This document shows, piece after piece, positions 1-5,564 of a stretch of DNA of 5,564 nt. Both the position numbers and the translations under genes were made by a program. The stretch comes from PVC group bacterium. Its GTDB lineage: Bacteria > Verrucomicrobiota > Kiritimatiellia > UBA8416 > PXDI01. Under the pieces are notes generated by a model, which did no database searches, was not told the origin of the DNA, and saw only the letters and a program-made list of their open reading frames with translations. How positions within the stretch are numbered: position 1 is the first letter of the stretch; the number at the start of each line of letters is the position of its first letter. The DNA is taken from positions 1 through 5,564 of the forward strand of contig PXDI01000022.1 in the NCBI GenBank assembly GCA_003565095.1. The letters run 5' to 3'.

Positions 1-1371
1 AGCGAAGAAGTAGACCAGGCCCGTCCTGATGTTCTGGTGATTGATCAGGCGGTCGTGCAGGCGGAACTGCCCGGTCTGGAACGCCGGCGGGTTCCGCGGG
101 TTGAGCGGACCCATCCGGTTACAGAATTGACCATGTCCCCGGCATTGAAAGTGCCGGATACCGCCGATCTGCTTTCACCGCAGATTGCAACCCCGCCAAC
201 GGCCGAAATCCTGACGCAACCTGTGGTTTCAAGGTATATCGAAGTGCCGGTGCCGGGAACGATTGCCCCGGAAGTCAGCCAGGTCAAAACCGAGATATTC
301 AAAGAGCCGGCGGAAACCATTTCACCGGCGCAGCCGCTGGAGAATTTTCTGCGGGTGAATCTGGCGGTACATGAGTCATGGCGTGATCGTGATTTCGGGT
401 ATTTCAGATTGGAAATTGAGCGGCGTGGTGAGTCGGAGCTGCCGGTGATCCCCAAAGACATCATGCTGATTCAGGATGTTTCGGCCAGTATTACTGAACC
501 GCTGTTTGTGCCGTATATGCCGTTTTGCCGCGATGGATTGATCCGCGGGCTGGAGGAACTGGGGCCGGAAGACCGTTTTAATATCATGACATTCAGGGAC
601 AGGGTGCATTTCTGCTTTGAGGACTGGCGCGGTCCTGAGCTGGATAATCTGAGGCAGGCCCGGCAGTATATTCGCGAAATCGGTTCACATGGCGGCAGCG
701 ATATCTATGAATCAATGCGCGAGGTTCTGGAGTTTACCGCCGGTGGGGATCGGCCGATTGTGGCTGTGCTGATTACCGACGGAATTCCCAGTCTGGGTTT
801 GCGCGAAAGCACCGAAATCATCGGCCGCTTTACAGCCATGAACCGCGGCCGGATATCGGTTTTCAGTATCGGGATTGCCCAGCACGCCAATAAGTATTTG
901 CTTGATCTCTTGAGTTATTGTAATCGCGGAGATGTTGTTATTGAGCGCAGCGGCCGTTGGGGGCTGCCGGATACGATTGCCAATACGGTCAGACAGGTCA
1001 GCCGGATGGTGCTTTCGGATGTGCGTTTTGTTTTTGCCGGCCGCGGAATTGTTGAAACATATCCGGTTGACACCGCCAACCTTTATCTTGACCGTCCGCT
1101 TGTAATCTACGGGCGGTATCCGCGCGGATTGCGGATGCTGGTGTTTCGTGCGGCGGGTCGCTCCGGTGAGCGTGAAGGGGATATGATTTTTGAGATTCCC
1201 GTTGCGGCCGGTGAGCGCGGTGGACGCGATGTCCGTGAGGATTGGGCCAATCAGAAAGTTTATTACCTGCTTGGTCTTTACGCCCGCACACGCGACCCAC
1301 GCGTGATGCATGCATTAATTGAAACCGCGCGTGAATATAACGTGCGCATACCTTATCGACGTGATATCTAA
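1..1371 (+). CDS. VWA-domain protein with intact MIDAS site (5'-partial)
   Basis: The frame is open from base 1 to the TAA at 1369-1371. A GTG at 37 is the first in-window start candidate, but it has no ribosome binding site and the frame continues upstream of it, so the gene most likely begins before the window. Counting from base 1, residues 1 to about 115 are rich in Pro, Val, Thr and Glu and look like a disordered linker. A VWA domain covers about 150-335. Its metal-ion-dependent adhesion site is complete: DVSAS (D159, S161, S163), S233 in GGSDIY where Thr is more usual, and D260 in ITDG. A beta-rich segment follows, then a helical tail (YYLLGLYARTRDPR, ending IPYRRDI) like the tail of VIT/VWA (inter-alpha-trypsin-inhibitor type) proteins. 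VWA domains of this class bind protein partners through Mg2+ or Mn2+. The partner is unknown. The N-terminal part, which could hold a signal peptide, membrane anchor or VIT domain, is not visible. The gene is probably co-transcribed with the kinase gene 24 bases downstream. The VWA call is firm; the role is inferred. Confidence 0.9.
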   Translation, partial: SEEVDQARPDVLVIDQAVVQAELPGLERRRVPRVERTHPVTELTMSPALKVPDTADLLSPQIATPPTAEILTQPVVSRYIEVPVPGTIAPEVSQVKTEIFKEPAETISPAQPLENFLRVNLAVHESWRDRDFGYFRLEIERRGESELPVIPKDIMLIQDVSASITEPLFVPYMPFCRDGLIRGLEELGPEDRFNIMTFRDRVHFCFEDWRGPELDNLRQARQYIREIGSHGGSDIYESMREVLEFTAGGDRPIVAVLITDGIPSLGLRESTEIIGRFTAMNRGRISVFSIGIAQHANKYLLDLLSYCNRGDVVIERSGRWGLPDTIANTVRQVSRMVLSDVRFVFAGRGIVETYPVDTANLYLDRPLVIYGRYPRGLRMLVFRAAGRSGEREGDMIFEIPVAAGERGGRDVREDWANQKVYYLLGLYARTRDPRVMHALIETAREYNVRIPYRRDI

Positions 1372-1380
1372 TGCCGGCAT
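1371..1380. repeat. Perfect 10-bp palindrome ATGCCGGCAT at the VWA/kinase junction
   Basis: ATGCCGGCAT equals its own reverse complement. It starts on the last base of the VWA stop codon and ends 15 bases before the kinase ATG. It is too short and lacks a loop, so it is not a terminator. It could be a small operator-like half-site pair or chance. Confidence 0.35.
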
Positions 1381-1398
1381 ATTCCGGGATTTTTTATG
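1372..1398 (+). promoter_or_regulatory. Short intergenic junction with weak ribosome binding site before the kinase-fusion gene
   Basis: Only 24 bases separate the VWA stop (1369-1371) from the ATG at 1396. The best Shine-Dalgarno candidate is GGGAT at 1386-1390, five bases from the ATG and followed by a T run, which is weak. Translation of the kinase gene probably depends on ribosomes finishing the VWA gene. The two genes are in the same reading frame here. No promoter or terminator is visible in the gap. Confidence 0.4.
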
Positions 1399-3645
1399 CT
1401 GAATAATCCTGATAATCATATTCCATCAATGGGTAAAGCTGCTGATACCGCAGGCTGTACAGAGATAAAAGTGCAATCCGGTGAATTCTGCCTGCATATT
1501 GCCGATGAACTGAATAGCCCGGAAATTGTTGAGCAACTGGCTAATATTCATGAGCTAACCGGCGGACCGGATGCAGTAACGCTGGCTTCCGGCCGCAACC
1601 GGGTGGTGCGCACCAGACTTGATGGCTATAATGGTGAGATTGTAATCAAAGAATTCGGCCGCCCGGGTATATTAAAACAGATGGTTGATTTCCGGCGCGG
1701 CAGCAAAGCATTGCGTACCTGGCGCAACATCCGGTTTCTGCAGTTGCATGGTATCGGAACCCCTGAACCGCTGGCATGTATTGAGAATACCGGTCGCTGC
1801 GGTTTGTGCCGTGCGGCGTGGCTGGTAACGCGCTATCAACCGGGAATGGTTTCATTTGCCGATGAACTGGGGCGGTTGCTGCGTGATGATCCGCAATGCT
1901 GGAAAATTATGAACCTGTGTCAGACTGTCGCCGGGCTGGTGAGTTCGATGCATGCCGCAGGATTCATCCATCGCGATCTCGGTAACCAGAACATCATCCT
2001 GCAGCCTGCCGGCGATGGCGAATGGCAGCACCCCATGATTCTTGATTTGAATCGCGGTCGAATCGTCAATACTGCCACAGCGCGTCTGCGCGCCAGAGAC
2101 ATTTCCCGCATTTATCTGCCTTCCGACTTTTTGAGGGTTTTTATTGAAATGCTGGGAGGGGATCAGCCGCCTTCACGCGAATTGCTGCGCTATGAGATGT
2201 ATTACCGGCGGTGTTATGCCTTGCACAGCAAAACCCGTCCGTTGCGTCATCCACTGCGTGCCTGGCGGCAACGCGGCGAAGCGGTGCTCTATCCGCCGGA
2301 AAAGGAAATGTGGGTATGGGATGAACGTTCAGGTCAGCCGGTATGTCCATTGAAATCAAAAGACCGGCGCAGTTATTACAGTATTAATCGTGCTGTCGAA
2401 CCGGTGCTGCGCACATTGCCATTGCTGCCGCGCGGTATTCCGCTTTACCGGAAAATCAGGGACGAAGCATTCAGCAATGCGGTTGCCTGTGACGGAATGG
2501 CCGGTTTGAGTGTTGAGCCGGTTGCGGAACGGTGGTCTCACGAGCGGGAATGGCTCGCTAGCCTGAATCACCGACTGCCGGTCATGATCCGTCTGTACCG
2601 GCATGAGAATTCAACCCGGCGGCAGTTCAGGTATGACGCAGTAAACGAGCTGGCTCGGGGCGGCTATCCGGTTTCTGTGACACTTGTTCAGGACCGCAGT
2701 TCAGTGCGTGAGCCGGAATTGTGGCGCACTTTTGTGAATGAGGCGCTTGGCGCTGTAGGGCAGGTGGTGGAATATGTTCAGCCGGGACACTGCATCAACC
2801 GGGTTAAGTGGGGTTTCTGGGGGTTTGAAGAATATGGACGCTGGATGCAGGCGACTGTTGAAGCCCTGCAAAACTGGCCGGATCTCCACCTGATCGGTCC
2901 CGGCGCGATTGATTTCGAGTACCCGTTGGCGGCGGCGGCACTCGCCCGCCTGCCGCAGAGCCGGCATTACAGCGCCTTGGCGCATCTGCTGTATGTTGAC
3001 CGGCGCGGCGCGCCGGAAAACCGGCAGGGGCGCTTCGACCTGGTGGATAAGTGCGCTATGCTGCAGACGCTCGCCAGACTGAGCCCGCGTTGTGAAAATC
3101 GTGTTTTTATTACTGAGGTGAACTGGCCGCTTAAAGGCTCAGGGGTGTATTCACCGGTGGGGGCTCCATATGTTTCGCCGGGAGATAGGCAGAATGATCC
3201 CAGTGTGAATGAAGCAACCTATGCCGCCTATATGCTGCGTTATTTTCTGATGGCAGGTGCCTGCGGATTTGTTGAAAGAATCTACTGGTGGCGGCTGGCG
3301 GCGCACGGGTACGGCCTGGTTGACGATCTGCCGGAGGAAGATTATGCCGGCCGGTGGCGGCCGCGCCCGGCATATGATGCTTTGCGTACATGGCTTGAGA
3401 TGACAAAAGGCGCAACAATCGAGCCGGACCGCACTGTTTGCAATTGTGCGCCGGGGATACGCCGTTTTGTCATACACCGGCCGCGCGGGGGGGATGTTGT
3501 GCTGGCGTATAACAGCGGCACCAATGCCGTGCCGTTCCCCTCGGAATGGCTGGGACGGACAATTATGGCGGGGACCGGCGGAGATAAAAAGACCGCCGGC
3601 AGTTCCGATACGATCGGTATGCTGCCGGTCTATGTTTTTCAATAA
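1396..3645 (+). CDS. Kdo/WaaP-type kinase fused to a glycoside-hydrolase-like TIM-barrel domain
   Basis: This complete 749-residue protein has two parts. The N-terminal part (about 50-235) has the kinase landmarks: a beta-strand lysine (K85 in VIKEF), the catalytic loop HRDLGNQN (H192, D194, N199), and the metal-binding Asp in ILDLNRGR (D217, in place of DFG). The DLNRGR form and compact size resemble lipopolysaccharide kinases of the Kdo/WaaP family, which phosphorylate sugars of lipid-linked glycans in the cytoplasm, rather than Ser/Thr kinases. A basic, aromatic linker (about 236-380) follows. The C-terminal part (about 385-660) shows alternating hydrophobic strands and helices like a clan-A glycosidase barrel. 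E574 in FITEVNWP is the candidate nucleophile. A final beta-rich segment (about 670-749) looks like an accessory sandwich. No signal peptide is seen, so it is likely cytoplasmic. The start is the ATG at 1396, with only a weak GGGAT in front. The kinase fold is well supported. The hydrolase assignment is a fold-level inference and activity is unproven. The substrate could be a lipopolysaccharide, another glycolipid or a free oligosaccharide. Confidence 0.85.
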   Translation: MLNNPDNHIPSMGKAADTAGCTEIKVQSGEFCLHIADELNSPEIVEQLANIHELTGGPDAVTLASGRNRVVRTRLDGYNGEIVIKEFGRPGILKQMVDFRRGSKALRTWRNIRFLQLHGIGTPEPLACIENTGRCGLCRAAWLVTRYQPGMVSFADELGRLLRDDPQCWKIMNLCQTVAGLVSSMHAAGFIHRDLGNQNIILQPAGDGEWQHPMILDLNRGRIVNTATARLRARDISRIYLPSDFLRVFIEMLGGDQPPSRELLRYEMYYRRCYALHSKTRPLRHPLRAWRQRGEAVLYPPEKEMWVWDERSGQPVCPLKSKDRRSYYSINRAVEPVLRTLPLLPRGIPLYRKIRDEAFSNAVACDGMAGLSVEPVAERWSHEREWLASLNHRLPVMIRLYRHENSTRRQFRYDAVNELARGGYPVSVTLVQDRSSVREPELWRTFVNEALGAVGQVVEYVQPGHCINRVKWGFWGFEEYGRWMQATVEALQNWPDLHLIGPGAIDFEYPLAAAALARLPQSRHYSALAHLLYVDRRGAPENRQGRFDLVDKCAMLQTLARLSPRCENRVFITEVNWPLKGSGVYSPVGAPYVSPGDRQNDPSVNEATYAAYMLRYFLMAGACGFVERIYWWRLAAHGYGLVDDLPEEDYAGRWRPRPAYDALRTWLEMTKGATIEPDRTVCNCAPGIRRFVIHRPRGGDVVLAYNSGTNAVPFPSEWLGRTIMAGTGGDKKTAGSSDTIGMLPVYVFQ
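3575..3599 (+). repeat. GC-rich inverted repeat (7-bp stem, 11-base loop) near the end of the kinase-fusion gene
   Basis: CCGGCGG (3575-3581) and CCGCCGG (3593-3599) are perfectly complementary around the A-rich loop agataaaaaga. The hairpin sits inside the coding sequence about 45 bases before its stop codon. No T-run follows, so it is not an intrinsic terminator. It could be a local mRNA structure ahead of the gene junction, or a by-product of GC-rich codons. Confidence 0.4.
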
Positions 3646-3664
3646 GCGGAGATCTACATATATG
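3646..3664 (+). promoter_or_regulatory. Ribosome binding site and start of the phosphorylase-like gene
   Basis: A GCGGAG run at 3646-3651 contains the Shine-Dalgarno core GGAG (3648-3651), ten bases before the ATG at 3662. It begins directly after the kinase-fusion stop codon (3643-3645), so the downstream gene has its own ribosome entry and may also be translationally coupled. This site decides the start. The ATG lies within an 8-base palindrome, CATATATG (3657-3664), in an AT-rich patch that should stay unpaired. Confidence 0.7.
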
Positions 3665-5564
3665 CGTGAAGTAACTTTCGAATTGGGTGATGATGGCTCG
3701 TATGCGGTTACCAATTATAATCTGGCCCCGGCTTTTTCTTCTTTTCTTTCCGGCATCGCCGGTAACTGGGGTATTCCGGCATGGGCCTATTATGTCAACC
3801 GCGGGCAGGCTCTGTGTACATTCGGGGTGCAGGACAAGGATAATTGCATCATGGAATTCCATTCCGCCCGCCTGCACCAGCATCGGGTTGCGCAGGAGGG
3901 GTTTCGTACTTTTATCATCGTGCACCGTGACGGCCAAAAACTGGCCTACGAACCTTTCAGGACTTCCTGCGAATGGGATGTCACCAACCGCATGGTGGTT
4001 CGCCCGCACGAACTGGTGCTCGAGGAGGAGAACCATGATTTGAATATCTCGGTTCAAGTTGCATTCTGTACAGTACCCGATGAGCCGTTTGCCGCATTGG
4101 CCAGACAACTGAAAATCAGCAATAACGGGGCCGATGCCATCGATTGCGATATCGTCGACGGGTTCCCCCGCCTTGTTCCTTATGGGGAGAACTTCTCGCT
4201 GCTCAAAATCCTGCCGTTTGTAACCGAAGGGTATCTCCAGGTTCAGAACCGTTCCATTGACCTGCCATTCATAAATATGCGCGCTCTTTCATCCGATAGT
4301 TGGCAAAACATAGTTGATCCGGCGGGGCATTTCTTTATGGCAGTTGATGAAGGCGGACGACGCTTGCGGACTATCGTCGATCCGGAGCTTATCTTCGGCG
4401 AAATAGTCGATTTTACAAGGCCATATGCAATGCTGGATGCCAAATGGGATCCCGCCGCGGAACAGGGGGAGGAATGCCAGACCTGTTGCGCTTTTGTTCA
4501 TCGCCGTTCAGTTATTGAGGCGGGGCAGCAGATTAATATTGATGCCCTCTATGGCCGTGCCCGCCGGGTGGATCAGGTTAATGTAATCGCGGAGCGGCTA
4601 GATTCACAATACCTGCCACTTGTGCGGCAGCGCAATAAGGATATAATCGACTCGATCCGCCACCGTTGTTTTACGCATGGCGGCAGTTCCCTCTGGAATA
4701 ACTACCTTGAGCAGACTTATCTTGATAATGTTCTGCGCGGCGGGCTGCCCGTCACGTTGACTAAAGCCGGCGGTAAGGCTGTTGTAATGAATCTGTTCGG
4801 ACGGAAACACGGTGACCTGGAGCGCGACTACAATATGTTCCGGCTCGATCCGACTTATTTCTCGCAGGGGGACGGGGCGTTTCGCGATGTCAACCAGAAC
4901 CGGCGTCATGATGTTTGGTTTAATCCGGATGTCGGACGCAACAACGTACGGCGCTTTTTCTGCCTGCTGCAGCTCGATGGCTTTAATCCGCTTCTGGTTC
5001 ACGGTGCACGCTGGCATATTGCTGATCAGAAACAAGCACATGATCTGATCGGTGCTCATCATGGAGCCGCTGTTTCCTCCGCTCTGCAGAAAACGCTTTC
5101 AGGGCAGTTTACTCCGGGATCTGTCTTTATGGCGCTGGAGGATGCCGGTGTCTCGGTACAAGACCGGATGCAGTTGCTGGAAACAATCCTGTCCGTCTCA
5201 GATTCTGAGCTCGATGCCGGCTTCGGCGAAGGGTATTGGTGTGATCACTGGATATATAATTTTGACCATATCGACAGCTATCTGGCCTTGTACCCTGAAA
5301 AACTGCGTGAAATGCTTATCGATGATAATGACTACACCTATTATGACACTGACGTTAAAGTTTTGCCACGGCAGCGCAAGCACGTGTTGCTTGATGAAAC
5401 CGGTAAAGTTGTTCAGGTAGATGCATTGGAAAAAGACAGCGCCAAATCCGCGTTGATTTCGTCCCGCAAAGACAGACGCAAGCAGGTCAGAGCAAAGCAA
5501 GGCAAAGGGGCGGTTTACCGGTGCTGTCTGGCGCAGAAAATAATCTGTCTGATCATCAACAAGC
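3662..5564 (+). CDS. Large GH94-like (cellobiose/oligoglucan) phosphorylase family protein (3'-partial)
   Basis: The frame is open from the ATG at 3662 to the window edge (634 codons plus one base) with no stop, so the C-terminus is missing. Family members as I recall them run to roughly 1000 residues or more. There is no signal peptide, so it is probably cytoplasmic. Residues 1 to about 300 are beta-rich, like the N-terminal super-sandwich of GH94-type phosphorylases (strands such as NRGQALCTFGVQDKDN, GFRTFIIV and YEPF). The catalytic-type region begins near 340, with DNVLRGGLPVTL (about 355-366), QGDGAFRDVNQNRR (402-415) and GEGYWCDHWIYN (522-533). These resemble conserved blocks of long proteins often labelled cellobiose phosphorylase. 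D528 in the DHW motif is a possible general acid, and the FRD block may line the sugar site. Such enzymes split beta-glucosidic bonds with phosphate to give a sugar 1-phosphate. GH94 oligoglucan phosphorylase, GH149 and GH161 are all possible, and linkage specificity cannot be read here. It follows the kinase gene by 16 bases, so an operon is likely. Confidence 0.75.
   Translation, partial: MREVTFELGDDGSYAVTNYNLAPAFSSFLSGIAGNWGIPAWAYYVNRGQALCTFGVQDKDNCIMEFHSARLHQHRVAQEGFRTFIIVHRDGQKLAYEPFRTSCEWDVTNRMVVRPHELVLEEENHDLNISVQVAFCTVPDEPFAALARQLKISNNGADAIDCDIVDGFPRLVPYGENFSLLKILPFVTEGYLQVQNRSIDLPFINMRALSSDSWQNIVDPAGHFFMAVDEGGRRLRTIVDPELIFGEIVDFTRPYAMLDAKWDPAAEQGEECQTCCAFVHRRSVIEAGQQINIDALYGRARRVDQVNVIAERLDSQYLPLVRQRNKDIIDSIRHRCFTHGGSSLWNNYLEQTYLDNVLRGGLPVTLTKAGGKAVVMNLFGRKHGDLERDYNMFRLDPTYFSQGDGAFRDVNQNRRHDVWFNPDVGRNNVRRFFCLLQLDGFNPLLVHGARWHIADQKQAHDLIGAHHGAAVSSALQKTLSGQFTPGSVFMALEDAGVSVQDRMQLLETILSVSDSELDAGFGEGYWCDHWIYNFDHIDSYLALYPEKLREMLIDDNDYTYYDTDVKVLPRQRKHVLLDETGKVVQVDALEKDSAKSALISSRKDRRKQVRAKQGKGAVYRCCLAQKIICLIINK

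Noticed and set aside
37..39. GTG at 37 as the true start of the VWA gene
   Set aside because: No Shine-Dalgarno sequence precedes it, the frame stays open to base 1, and the upstream codons continue the same charged, proline-containing composition.
712..1311. A 199-codon open frame on the minus strand inside the VWA gene
   Set aside because: It lies wholly antisense to a clear VWA coding region with catalytic-site motifs, has no recognisable domain, and its composition is what antisense of GC-rich coding sequence gives.
3575..3599. Intrinsic transcription terminator at the end of the kinase-fusion gene
   Set aside because: The stem is inside the coding sequence and no run of T follows it. 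The next gene starts 16 bases after the stop with its own ribosome binding site.
3151..4108. Two long minus-strand open frames (3151-3714 and 3563-4108) across the kinase/phosphorylase junction
   Set aside because: Both run antisense to well-supported coding sequence, overlap each other in different frames, and show no domain-like pattern.
3687..5420. Plus-strand open frames at 3687-4043, 4812-5048 and 5052-5420
   Set aside because: They are alternate frames inside the phosphorylase-like gene, whose own frame is unbroken from 3662 to the window end and carries conserved-looking motifs.
5400..5564. Frameshift or decay near the window end of the phosphorylase-like gene, suggested by a basic, low-complexity stretch
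   Set aside because: The frame continues without a stop and ends in a GKGAVYR...LIINK pattern consistent with the rest of the protein. The lysine/arginine-rich patch alone is not evidence of a break.

Overview
The window reads as a compact, single-strand stretch of bacterial operon. Three genes lie head to tail on the + strand, separated by only 24 and 16 bases. Both outer genes are cut by the window edges. Start codons are ATG where visible, the genetic code is standard, and base composition is moderately GC-rich and even throughout. Taxonomy cannot be fixed from this. The protein set (VWA protein, kinase/glycosidase fusion, very large phosphorylase-like protein) recalls carbohydrate-focused Gram-negative bacteria of the PVC group (Lentisphaerae/Kiritimatiellota type), but that is a low-confidence impression from memory.

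Region 1 (1-1371) holds the C-terminal 456 residues of a von Willebrand factor A (VWA) protein. It has a complete metal-binding MIDAS site, a proline-rich, apparently disordered stretch before the VWA domain, and a VIT/VWA-like C-terminal tail. Its true start lies upstream. Region 2 (1396-3645) is a complete 749-residue protein. Its N-terminal domain is a protein-kinase-fold domain of the Kdo/WaaP lipopolysaccharide-kinase type with all catalytic residues present. Its C-terminal half looks like a TIM-barrel glycoside hydrolase with one clear candidate catalytic glutamate. Region 3 (3662-5564, running off the end) is at least 634 residues of a large protein resembling the GH94-type 'cellobiose phosphorylase-like' / oligoglucan phosphorylase families.

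Taken together the genes suggest a glycan-handling unit: a sugar or lipid-glycan kinase fused to a glycan-binding or glycan-cleaving domain, co-transcribed with a disaccharide or oligosaccharide phosphorylase, and preceded by a metal-dependent adhesion or scaffold protein. The substrate is not evident. No RNA genes, mobile elements, CRISPR arrays, promoters or rho-independent terminators were recognised. No stretch above 300 bases lacks a gene.
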